From contig CAJTWL010000030.1 of NCBI GenBank assembly GCA_910579845.1, forward strand, positions 1 through 23,863: a DNA stretch of 23,863 nt. The letters run 5' to 3'. This stretch comes from an uncultured Muribaculaceae bacterium. Its GTDB lineage: Bacteria > Bacteroidota > Bacteroidia > Bacteroidales > Muribaculaceae. Both the position numbers and the translations under genes were made by a program. The notes below the pieces were generated by a model. It was not told the origin of the DNA and made no database searches. It worked only from the letters and a program-made list of their open reading frames with translations. Shown here one piece after another: positions 1 through 7,241 of this stretch (within the stretch, counting starts at the first letter, position 1; each line of letters starts with the position of its first letter).

Positions 1-94
1 CGTAACAATTAAATCGGTTCGAGCAAACGGATTGGCTGCGAATTTGAGGATTAATTTTTATTACTTACTCTGTACATGAGAATTGACAGGATAA

Positions 95-1525
95 ATGGAT
101 AATGAGAAAAGATTAGGGTTGGGTGCTCTTGTCGGGATAGTGTTTGGAATGGTTGTCGGTTCGGGTCTTTTTAATATTCCGCAGAATCTTGCAGCAGGCG
201 CCGGTCCTTTATCAGTTGGTGTTGCCTGGATTATAACTGCGGCAGGAATGCTTCTTTTGGTTGCGACACTAAAGATACTTGCCGATCGACGTCCGGAACT
301 GGATGCCGGAATTTACCAATATGCGCAGGTGGCTTTTGGAAACTTTGCCGGTTTTAATATAGCCTGGGGTTATTGGCTATGCGCATCATTTGCCAACGTG
401 GCATATGCTGTAATGCTTAACGATTCTTTTGGAGCTTTCATTCCGTCGCTTCTGAATCATTCATGGCAGACACTGGTATTCGGAACATTATTGATATGGA
501 TAATGTATTTTATTGTCGCCGGGGGCATCAGAACAGCCAAGCTTCTAAATAATATAATGGCTGTAATCAAGGTTGTGTCAATCGGTCTGATTGTAGTGCT
601 CCTTCTCATGAATATGAAATATGGTATGTTCTCTTTGAATGTGGCAGACGAGAAAATTGACATGGGTTCGATGCTCGGGCAGATAAAAAGCACTATGCTG
701 GTGACTCTATGGTGCTTCATAGGAATAGAGGGAGCGGTGATGATGTCTGCACGTGCGAAACGCGCGAAAGATGTGGGTAAAGCGGGAGTGCTCGGATTCC
801 TTGTAGCCTGGATAATGTATGTGCTTGTGTCAATGCTCTGTTACGGAGTGATGCATCGTGCACAGTTGGCCGGTCTTGACGATCCGTCCGTAGCTTATGT
901 GCTTAAAGAGATATGTGGGGACTGGGCATATTATTTTGTAATATTGTCTGTAATTATTTCTTTGCTCGGGGGATGGTTGTCGTGGACTCTTGTGTGCGCA
1001 CAGGTTCCTTTTGAGGCTGCAACAGTAAAAATATTTCCCAGTGTATTTTTGCGTCTTAACAGACATTGCATGCCGGGATATGGCCTGTTTATATCCAGCC
1101 TTATAATGGAAGGCTTCATGATTATAGTGATGATGGCGGATGATGTTTATATGGCGGCATTGAATATCACCGGAATGATGATATTGCCGGCATATCTGTC
1201 AGGCGGTTTATATTTATGGAAATTAAGTTATCGTCCGCAGGAGATTCATAAGACGGACTGTGGGACACTCTGGAGATATCGTATTACCGGAATAGCCTGC
1301 TCATTATATTGTCTTTGGCTTATATATGCGGGTGGATTACAGCTGTTTCTTTTCACTAGTTTCTTTTATCTTGCAGGTGTCGGTTTTTATCTTCGAAGCC
1401 GGCAGGAGAGAAAAGCGGATGGTATTCTTCGTTTCACAAGGGCTGATAAAATAACGCTCGGAGTGTTGGCAGTGGGGCTGATAAGCGCATCGATATTACT
1501 TTCCAAGGGTATGACACCGTTCTGA
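95..1525 (+). CDS. APC-superfamily basic amino acid/polyamine antiporter
   Basis: A 476-residue inner-membrane protein, very hydrophobic throughout and consistent with 12 membrane segments. The first segment carries the APC-family substrate-binding signature GSGLFNIPQN (residues 23-32), where the GSG break contacts the amino-acid carboxylate in AdiC-type antiporters. Length and overall character fit the arginine/ornithine or arginine/agmatine antiporter group (ArcD/AdiC-like, about 470 residues). From family knowledge it would exchange a basic amino acid for its product across the cytoplasmic membrane; the exact substrate cannot be read from sequence. The ATG is preceded by GACAGGATAA, a weak ribosome site. 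No partner arginine deiminase or decarboxylase gene lies in the window, though one could lie upstream of position 1. The gene converges with the next one across a strong hairpin. Family assignment is firm; substrate is a guess. Confidence 0.88.
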   Translation: MDNEKRLGLGALVGIVFGMVVGSGLFNIPQNLAAGAGPLSVGVAWIITAAGMLLLVATLKILADRRPELDAGIYQYAQVAFGNFAGFNIAWGYWLCASFANVAYAVMLNDSFGAFIPSLLNHSWQTLVFGTLLIWIMYFIVAGGIRTAKLLNNIMAVIKVVSIGLIVVLLLMNMKYGMFSLNVADEKIDMGSMLGQIKSTMLVTLWCFIGIEGAVMMSARAKRAKDVGKAGVLGFLVAWIMYVLVSMLCYGVMHRAQLAGLDDPSVAYVLKEICGDWAYYFVILSVIISLLGGWLSWTLVCAQVPFEAATVKIFPSVFLRLNRHCMPGYGLFISSLIMEGFMIIVMMADDVYMAALNITGMMILPAYLSGGLYLWKLSYRPQEIHKTDCGTLWRYRITGIACSLYCLWLIYAGGLQLFLFTSFFYLAGVGFYLRSRQERKADGILRFTRADKITLGVLAVGLISASILLSKGMTPF

Positions 1526-1559
1526 TAGAAACTTTTTGAGTAGGTCTGTCATTATAATA

Positions 1560-1608
1560 AAATTCCACAAAATCACTTCTGCCTATATGGTGATTTTGTG
1601 GAATTTTA
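1560..1608. terminator. Bidirectional intrinsic terminator hairpin
   Basis: A perfect 18-bp stem (1560-1577 with 1591-1608) closes a 13-nt loop. It is A-rich on the left and T-rich on the right, so both strands end in a T-rich arm. It sits 34 bp after the antiporter stop and 20 bp beyond the stop of the convergent minus-strand gene, as expected for a shared terminator. Confidence 0.85.
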
Positions 1609-1627
1609 TTATGAATACGAATTATGT

Positions 1628-2557
1628 CTATTTCTTCATTGTGAAGTGTCGTGAAGCGAGTCTGTATCCGTCGCAGAATACCTCGACTGTATAATCGCCG
1701 GGAGTAAGAGTGGTGTTCACATCCCAGTATATGGATACAGAGAGTTCTTCGTTTGCATATTCAACTTTGCGGTGTGAGGTTGAACTGAGGCTTGAACCGT
1801 CAAGTTGGAATGACGGACCACCGCCGAGGAGCGTCCCTTCGGGTGAAACAATACGCAAATAGAAATCTTTCATTCCAGGAGCCGCTGTATTGTTAGGGGT
1901 AACTGTAAAACTTGCTCCAAGCTGACGCGCCTTTGTGATGTTTTTTTCGATCTTTCCTTTCTTGTTGTATGCGTGGAATGAAAGACCGGAGATATTGAGT
2001 TTCTTGGCAAGCTGCACAGTCTGTGTCAGTTCGGCATTGCTTCTTGCGGCTGCTGTATATTGGGTATTGAGTTGTTCGTTTTTCTGCTGGACTTGCTGGA
2101 TCTCTTGTTTCAGACCTTCGTTTTCCTCTCCAAGCCTTTTAATCTCTTCAAGATAGTGGCGTACGATATTCTTAAGAGTTGCAATTTCGCCTTCGAGCTG
2201 TTTGATTTTTGCGCGACTCGCAGCCATGTTCTTGGCATTCTTGCTCTTTTCGTTATTGAGTTCCTGAATAAGGCCCTCGACTTTTAAGCGCGCTTCATTA
2301 TATTTGTGAACCAAAGAATCATTTTTGAGGTATACCTGTTGTCCCTCATATTGATTGAAATCAGCGTTGAGCTGGTTGAACTCGTTTGTCAGCAACAGCT
2401 GGTCGTTGGCAATGGCGAGACTGTCGGCGCGTGCCTGAGCCTCGTTAACTGCGGTCGTGTTGTGAGAGTTGGCTATTATCAGCCATATTATCAAACCTAT
2501 AAAGCATAATAGCACGGCTATTCCACCGCCAAGTAATATCTTCTGATTCTTATTCAT
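1628..2557 (-). CDS. Membrane-anchored coiled-coil protein with C-terminal beta domain (unknown function)
   Basis: A 309-residue protein that I do not recognise as a named family. Residues 1-7 are polar and basic, residues 8-30 form one strongly hydrophobic segment (signal anchor), and about 35-190 are rich in heptad-like Leu/Glu/Lys/Gln and predicted as a long coiled coil. Residues about 195-309 look like a compact beta-sandwich (aromatic and Thr-rich strands, ending YTVEVFCDGYRLASRHFTMKK). The topology suggests an inner-membrane protein with a rod and globular tip in the periplasm. It probably has its own transcription unit: a TAACTTTG -7 element lies upstream at 2652-2659 and the shared hairpin lies after the stop. 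The role could be envelope scaffolding or sensing, but nothing in the sequence decides it. Confidence 0.8.
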   Translation of the reverse strand: MNKNQKILLGGGIAVLLCFIGLIIWLIIANSHNTTAVNEAQARADSLAIANDQLLLTNEFNQLNADFNQYEGQQVYLKNDSLVHKYNEARLKVEGLIQELNNEKSKNAKNMAASRAKIKQLEGEIATLKNIVRHYLEEIKRLGEENEGLKQEIQQVQQKNEQLNTQYTAAARSNAELTQTVQLAKKLNISGLSFHAYNKKGKIEKNITKARQLGASFTVTPNNTAAPGMKDFYLRIVSPEGTLLGGGPSFQLDGSSLSSTSHRKVEYANEELSVSIYWDVNTTLTPGDYTVEVFCDGYRLASRHFTMKK

Positions 2558-2651
2558 ATGTTAAAGCGTGAAATGTCTGTGTTAAATTTAAATATGTCAA
2601 GATGACTTCAGTTTCTAAATATACAACGTGTTTGGGTTATAAAGCGTTTTG

Positions 2652-2659
2652 CAAAGTTA
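2652..2659 (-). promoter_or_regulatory. Candidate -7 promoter element for the coiled-coil membrane protein
   Basis: On the minus strand this reads TAACTTTG, an exact match to the Bacteroidetes -7 consensus TAnnTTTG. No convincing TTTG -33 element lies 19-21 bp upstream. It lies about 95 bp before the ATG and just past the terminator of the upstream lipoprotein gene. Confidence 0.4.
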
Positions 2660-2670
2660 ATTAAAAGCGA

Positions 2671-2714
2671 TGAAAAAAAGAAATCGGTGAAACCCATGCG
2701 GGAATCACCGATTT
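2671..2714 (-). terminator. Intrinsic terminator of the small lipoprotein gene
   Basis: A 10-bp stem (AAATCGGTGA at 2681-2690 with TCACCGATTT at 2705-2714) has an extra CCC/GGG pairing inside the loop. On the minus strand it is followed at once by CTTTTTTTC. It lies 35 bp after the stop of the minus-strand lipoprotein gene, a textbook rho-independent terminator. Confidence 0.88.
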
Positions 2715-2748
2715 AAGTTGTGACTTTTCGTCTTACTGTCAGCAAAAA

Positions 2749-2949
2749 TTATTTTGCAGAGTCAGCAGGAGTCTCAACGGTACCCTCAGCTACTTCAACA
2801 GCAACTGTTGTGTCGTTAGAATCAGCAACAACAGCTACCTCTTCAGCAACTACTGTGTCTGTATCAACTGCCTCAGCAGCTTTATTGCCACCGCAAGAAA
2901 CCAATGCTACGCTGAAAAGAACAGCAAGCGAGAAAACTAATTTTTTCAT
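2749..2949 (-). CDS. Small acidic lipoprotein (unknown function)
   Basis: A 66-residue protein with a clear type II signal peptide: MKK, then a hydrophobic stretch, then the lipobox VSC with Cys19 as the lipid-modified residue, followed by Gly-Gly. The mature part (about 48 residues) is almost entirely Ala, Val, Glu, Asp and Thr, carries strong negative charge, and is probably disordered. The gene stands alone, with a consensus promoter at 3002-3032 and a strong terminator, so it is likely well expressed. Small lipoproteins of this type are common in Bacteroidales and often annotated only as hypothetical; the role is unknown. The tail of the neighbouring WG-repeat lipoprotein has a similar Ala/Val/Glu/Thr composition, which may be compositional only. 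Confidence 0.82.
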   Translation of the reverse strand: MKKLVFSLAVLFSVALVSCGGNKAAEAVDTDTVVAEEVAVVADSNDTTVAVEVAEGTVETPADSAK

Positions 2950-3001
2950 CTCTTTAAAATTTAAAATAATAAAACAATATTCTTTGCTATCAAAAACGTG
3001 G

Positions 3002-3032
3002 CAAAGGTAATAATTATTTATAAGACTCCAAA
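3002..3032 (-). promoter_or_regulatory. Bacteroidetes-type promoter of the small lipoprotein gene
   Basis: On the minus strand, TTTG (3032-3029), a 19-bp spacer and TACCTTTG (3009-3002) match the TTTG-N19/20-TAnnTTTG consensus exactly. Predicted transcription starts about 45 nt before the ATG. Confidence 0.8.
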
Positions 3033-3061
3033 GAAAAAGTAGAAAATTTAATAGAAAAAGT

Positions 3062-3093
3062 AAGATTTAAGATGATTTAACATTTTAAATCTT
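3062..3093. terminator. Possible terminator of the WG-repeat lipoprotein gene
   Basis: An AT-rich 9-bp stem (AAGATTTAA at 3062-3070 with TTAAATCTT at 3085-3093) closes a 14-nt loop and is followed on the minus strand by CTTTTTC and on the plus strand by a TTTTTT run. It lies 60 nt after the stop of the minus-strand gene. The stem is low in GC and therefore weak. Confidence 0.4.
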
Positions 3094-3152
3094 GTTTTTT
3101 CAGCTTTTTCAATGAACTATAATGCCAGTTATTCCCTTTGTTACTTTTGAAT

Positions 3153-4922
3153 TCAATTTGCTGTATCAGTTGCGACAGCTTCCTCAACAACGGGTGCATT
3201 GGCATCGGCTTTTGCCTCTTTGGATTCGCTGGTTACGGATGTCATGCTGGATGAAACCGCTGATACGGCAGGTGAATCTGCTGCAGTTACAGACACTGTG
3301 GCACGCTGACCCTCTTTTGGACATTCCACAAATACGCAGTTTGCACCTTTCTTAAGTATACCCATATAGGAAACGTTATACATCTCACCTACTTTATACT
3401 CTTTCCAGCCTTTTCCTTTCAGTACCTTAAGCAGAGTGTCGAAGCCGTCTTTGCCCCAATCGTTCTGAGTCGAGAGATTAATGGATATGGTCTCAACCTT
3501 TGATGCCGGATTCCAGACATATTTTCCCTGATATGTAGAGTAGTCATAATCCCAGTTTGTCATGGACTCGTTGAAGTTTGCCTGACAATTGATATTATAT
3601 CTGAAACCTTTCTTAGAGAGGTCTTCAATCTCTTTACTATATGAATATGAGAAAGAAGAGGGGTCTGCTCCCTTGAATACCTGTGAAGCCGGTTCGCCTA
3701 TCTTTATTTTTCCTACACCGTTCTGTGCTATCATTCCTACGACAGTTCCGGCTATTGCCTCTGCATTGAAATAATCCGATTCAACCAGCTGAGTACATGC
3801 TGTGACTCTTGTTGATATCTCATAAAAATCATTGTTGCCAACGGTTTTGCCTTCCTTGTCTATAAGGCTGATTGTGTTGCCGTCTTTTGCGATATAACCG
3901 AATTTACCCAGATATATAACATTTTCATAATCCAGTTTTGTTATTTCGTTACCCTCTTTGTCGAGACGTAGAACCTCTTTATCCTTCGGATCCTTGCATG
4001 CGAGGAAGTTATTGTCGGTGTCAAACGCCATGGAATAATATTTTGGACGAATAATAATTTCGCCTTCCATATTTGCGACGCCGTAAGAGTTCTCTTCGTT
4101 TGAGAAGATCACGTATTTGTCATTCCACGTGAGAATAGAAGAAATCTTTGCGGGGAATTTAATTATCTCGCCTTTTTTGTCTATCAGAATGGATCTGTCT
4201 TCATTTTTGGCAGAAAGATAACCGTTCATGAATTGTTCGGAATGCAGTTCATAACCATCCTTTATTTTAAATACGGTTTCCCCCTTTTTGTTGATCACAA
4301 GATATTCTGTCTTGGTATCTGTTGAATCGCCTACCTCCTGGCTGACAACGGCAAGTCCGTCAGAGAACCTGCTTGCTGAAACATATGTCGGCTGAATGGC
4401 TATTTCTCCTGACGTGTTGTAGTAGCCGCATTTATCTTCTTCTGTTTTGAATGCGAGCAATCCTTCTTGGAAACCGTCGGCGCAGCTTACCACCTCTGAT
4501 CCTTTTACAGGAGCGAGTTCAAATTTCTGCTTGCCGTTTTTGTCAAGAACAGAAATACGTTTTTTAGGGAAAGTGACAGGAATGAGACCTTCGTTCATGT
4601 ATCCCGCATATTTCAGATTCTCGGCTTCTCCGAAAACCTCCGGTCCTTTTGATCCCATCTTGTATATGGTAAAGCCGTCTCCCTCTTCAACGGAGAATAC
4701 ACCATTGTAGCACATCGACGGACGGTTTTTAAATTCATCCTCGTATACGACCTCTCCTTTGTCATTGATCATGCTCCACTTACCATCTTTTGACAGAGTG
4801 ACAGGAATGAGATCGACATCATTAAAAAAAGAATCTGTGGCATTTTCGCTGCCGCATGACGTTAGAAGAGCCCCGAACATTGCGATAGCTCCTAATCCGT
4901 AGAAGCGGATTGAATTTTTCAT
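3153..4922 (-). CDS. WG-repeat-like lipoprotein
   Basis: A 589-residue protein with a type II signal peptide; the lipobox LTSC puts the lipid-modified cysteine at residue 23. Residues about 35-370 hold a series of degenerate WG-type repeats. Each carries a pattern like DGKWSMINDKGEVV or NSYGVANMEGEIIIRPKY (aromatic, short turn, hydrophobic pair, then xxGE), typical of the WG beta-repeat that forms solenoid or propeller-like surfaces. Residues about 370-550 form a second, separate domain. The last 40 residues are a low-complexity Ser/Ala/Val/Glu/Thr tail. It is expected at the outer membrane or periplasm, probably binding a partner, and I see no enzymatic motif. The gene is flanked by the C10 protease gene upstream and the small lipoprotein downstream, with gaps of 111 bp and about 200 bp. 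Confidence 0.82.
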   Translation of the reverse strand: MKNSIRFYGLGAIAMFGALLTSCGSENATDSFFNDVDLIPVTLSKDGKWSMINDKGEVVYEDEFKNRPSMCYNGVFSVEEGDGFTIYKMGSKGPEVFGEAENLKYAGYMNEGLIPVTFPKKRISVLDKNGKQKFELAPVKGSEVVSCADGFQEGLLAFKTEEDKCGYYNTSGEIAIQPTYVSASRFSDGLAVVSQEVGDSTDTKTEYLVINKKGETVFKIKDGYELHSEQFMNGYLSAKNEDRSILIDKKGEIIKFPAKISSILTWNDKYVIFSNEENSYGVANMEGEIIIRPKYYSMAFDTDNNFLACKDPKDKEVLRLDKEGNEITKLDYENVIYLGKFGYIAKDGNTISLIDKEGKTVGNNDFYEISTRVTACTQLVESDYFNAEAIAGTVVGMIAQNGVGKIKIGEPASQVFKGADPSSFSYSYSKEIEDLSKKGFRYNINCQANFNESMTNWDYDYSTYQGKYVWNPASKVETISINLSTQNDWGKDGFDTLLKVLKGKGWKEYKVGEMYNVSYMGILKKGANCVFVECPKEGQRATVSVTAADSPAVSAVSSSMTSVTSESKEAKADANAPVVEEAVATDTAN

Positions 4923-5033
4923 AAATAACAGAATTTAATAAATTATTGAATATGATATTTTTTCACCGTAAAAATATGAAATTAAATAAGAGCACTATTG
5001 AATATATTAGTTAAAATATGTTAAAACAGTTTC

Positions 5034-7088
5034 TTAATTATGTTTGAGGATCTTTTTTCCGTTGACAATATATATGCCGTCGGGGAGAGATTCCAAACGG
5101 TTGATATCATCAGATATAAATGTACCGTCTATCGAATATATTCCCGGTTTGCCGGATGCTGAAAAGGCTCTCTCGTCCAGCATATCTTTAATTCCGGATC
5201 CGTTTATGGAAAGAGCGACAGGCTCTTTAAGATATAAATAAAGTTCTCTATAATAAGTACCCATTTCTTTACAAAGGGATTTGAAATTCAATGCATATTT
5301 CGCAGTAGCGTCAAATACTTCTCCGAAAACAGGTATAAACAAAGGATCGACATATCTTGCATTCCTTTCTTCGCCGGGATTCAATTCAGCAAAGGCTGTT
5401 GATCCCACTGCAAAGAGGGACCAATCTGTTGCGCCGGTGGCTTTCTTCATAATAACAGCTTGTATCCCGTCGACAAGTACTTGATCCGACTTGTTCTTTA
5501 TTTTTATTTCGATATCGGACATCGGATGATCTAACGATAAATCATCCGGCATCGTAACAATCTCTATTTCCATCATCGGATTTGTCGCCGACTCCACTGT
5601 TATACCGATTTCTGTTACATGAGCGATACAGTAATTTACGTTAGTCAACGGTGCCTTCAGTTTTTTCCAGATTTCATCTCCGCTACGGCGATATACGGGG
5701 TAACACTTGTAATCTCCCGGAGTGACACCTCTGTTTGCGAAATATGAAGGATCAACCCCTGTATTAGGCCAATTGTACCCCACCGGGATATTCATTGCCT
5801 GTCCTCCTAATCTGACGCATACATGTTCTGTATCACTCGTAGAGCTTATCGGATAAAAATCAAATCCCAAATCAAAAAAGTCTGAAACAGAATTGTTCAT
5901 TGCCCCGACGTGAATCCATATGCTGCCGTCTGCTTCGGGCATTGCAATATCTCCAATAAGACTTAGATATGCCTCCTGTTTTACAGGAGTTCCGGTATCA
6001 GGACGGATGCCGAACACTGCCGTTTGTCCGACGTTATAACCACCATTTTTGATTATACCGTCTGCATCATCATAATTCAACGCCGACAATCTGAAAAATC
6101 CGTCATCATCACCATTCCAGCCGAAATTAAAATGAAAATAACCATTCTCAGAGTAGCCGTCACAGATAAATTCATGTCCTCCTCTTCCGTTATCTCCTGA
6201 ATATAGCAGGGGACAGCCTTGTGCAAGGTTGTCATAGACCATGGCCTCCCACTCCTTAAGCGGATAATTGACACGAAAAGCAGGATGCATAGACTTGTCG
6301 TAACCGAAATAATCTCTCAGAGCCTCCATGGCCGAGACATCGTCACTCGCCGACTCATTTGCTCTGTAATACATTTTGCTGCCGTAGCCGCATGCTTTCA
6401 TGAGCAAAGCCACTGCATCACCCTGTGCTTTGGTATATCCACGGGTATAGTCTTCGACCATATTGTCCCAGTCGAACTTCATATTCATGTCCATTGTCAT
6501 TTCAACTCCGCGCCAATCGGTATACTTTACAACTCCGGTGCCATGTTCAGGATACCTGAAATGATACATTATCTGGGCCATAGCTGTGGCTACGCAGCCT
6601 GTCGGTGCCTGCTTTTCCCCAATTATAGGGCACATGCTGTTAAAGGGAGCCCTTTGCCCCCATTTCGATTTACACAAAGCCGGTATAGGTGCTTTTGAAT
6701 CGCGTTCCGGAATCTTTTCAGACGGAATTATATTCAAAGCCCTTGCCGCTTCTATTTCCTGTGTGTATGAGTCAAGCCATTTTTTCAGCGATGGATTTGA
6801 GAGTGGGTCTTCGCTATACTTCCCGTTTAATAATCCCAGAACAGGCACAGCCATGTCGTCGGCACTGACTATTGCGATGCCCTCGGATTGCAATTCAAAT
6901 AAATATATTGCATTACGGTCTTGATTGTCTTTTAAAATGATAGGCTCTCTTAAGACTGACGATCGAGTGGCTGGATTGTCAGGGAATGCTCTTTCCCAAG
7001 CCATGACAGGGGTCAGTTCTTCAGCGTTGGAGATAAACGGTAAAAGAATCAGTGACAGCAAAAGAAAGAATGATCGATTGAAGCGCAT
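5034..7088 (-). CDS. Secreted C10 family (streptopain-like) cysteine peptidase
   Basis: A 684-residue protein. Residues 1-22 are a Sec signal peptide (cleavage after SNA), about 23-120 match a Spi-type inhibitory propeptide, and about 135-345 are the C10 papain-fold catalytic domain. The nucleophile is Cys165 in APTGCVATAMAQIMYHFRYP and the general base is His305 in GGHEFICDG; both lie in the contexts known from streptopain. The FNFGWNGDDDGFF motif follows at about 320-332. Residues about 370-620 look like beta-rich accessory domains. The end (GIYSIDG ... LPDGIYIVNGKKIL) resembles the C-terminal sorting signal of type IX secretion cargo. It would be a self-activating extracellular or surface protease. 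It is larger than streptopain (398 residues) because of the C-terminal domains. It lies downstream of the amylase gene across a palindromic gap. Confidence 0.92.
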   Translation of the reverse strand: MRFNRSFFLLLSLILLPFISNAEELTPVMAWERAFPDNPATRSSVLREPIILKDNQDRNAIYLFELQSEGIAIVSADDMAVPVLGLLNGKYSEDPLSNPSLKKWLDSYTQEIEAARALNIIPSEKIPERDSKAPIPALCKSKWGQRAPFNSMCPIIGEKQAPTGCVATAMAQIMYHFRYPEHGTGVVKYTDWRGVEMTMDMNMKFDWDNMVEDYTRGYTKAQGDAVALLMKACGYGSKMYYRANESASDDVSAMEALRDYFGYDKSMHPAFRVNYPLKEWEAMVYDNLAQGCPLLYSGDNGRGGHEFICDGYSENGYFHFNFGWNGDDDGFFRLSALNYDDADGIIKNGGYNVGQTAVFGIRPDTGTPVKQEAYLSLIGDIAMPEADGSIWIHVGAMNNSVSDFFDLGFDFYPISSTSDTEHVCVRLGGQAMNIPVGYNWPNTGVDPSYFANRGVTPGDYKCYPVYRRSGDEIWKKLKAPLTNVNYCIAHVTEIGITVESATNPMMEIEIVTMPDDLSLDHPMSDIEIKIKNKSDQVLVDGIQAVIMKKATGATDWSLFAVGSTAFAELNPGEERNARYVDPLFIPVFGEVFDATAKYALNFKSLCKEMGTYYRELYLYLKEPVALSINGSGIKDMLDERAFSASGKPGIYSIDGTFISDDINRLESLPDGIYIVNGKKILKHN

Positions 7089-7160
7089 GGTGAGTTGGAA
7101 TTTAATTCAATATTTCTGCAAGTTATGAAAAAAAAGAATATTATAAAAATCTATTTTTTT

Positions 7161-7168
7161 CAAAAATA
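7161..7168 (-). promoter_or_regulatory. Candidate -7 element upstream of the C10 peptidase
   Basis: On the minus strand this reads TATTTTTG, matching TAnnTTTG. The nearest TTTG sequences upstream lie at spacings of 12 and 25 bp rather than 19-21, so this is only a partial promoter. It would give a leader of about 65 nt. Confidence 0.3.
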
Positions 7169-7170
7169 TG

Positions 7171-7214
7171 AACTGCGCCCCAAAAGTCGGACACAAAACT
7201 TATGGAGTGCAGTT
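7171..7214. repeat. 44-bp imperfect palindrome resembling an IS3-type end
   Basis: Left arm AACTGCGCCCCAAAAGT (7171-7187) and right arm 7198-7214 are inverted repeats matching at 14 of 17 positions, around a 10-nt centre CGGACACAAA. The CCCCAAAAGTCGGACA string resembles the terminal inverted repeats of IS3/IS150-group elements, which commonly contain CCCC..AAAGTTGGACA. No transposase fragment is present. It may be an abandoned IS end, a very short MITE, or a hairpin acting between the amylase and protease genes. Confidence 0.5.
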
Positions 7215-7241
7215 AAAATATTGAATACCGTGGCAACGCCT

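Noticed and set aside
1..94. Promoter for the antiporter gene
   Set aside because: No TAnnTTTG with a suitable -33 element was found; the promoter or an upstream co-transcribed gene may lie outside the window.
4923..5033. Promoter or terminator in the gap between the protease and the WG lipoprotein
   Set aside because: Only a degenerate -7-like sequence (TATTTTTA on the minus strand) and no clear hairpin; too weak to call.
6219..6698. 159-codon plus-strand open frame opposite the C10 peptidase
   Set aside because: It is antisense to the catalytic domain and has no recognisable features.
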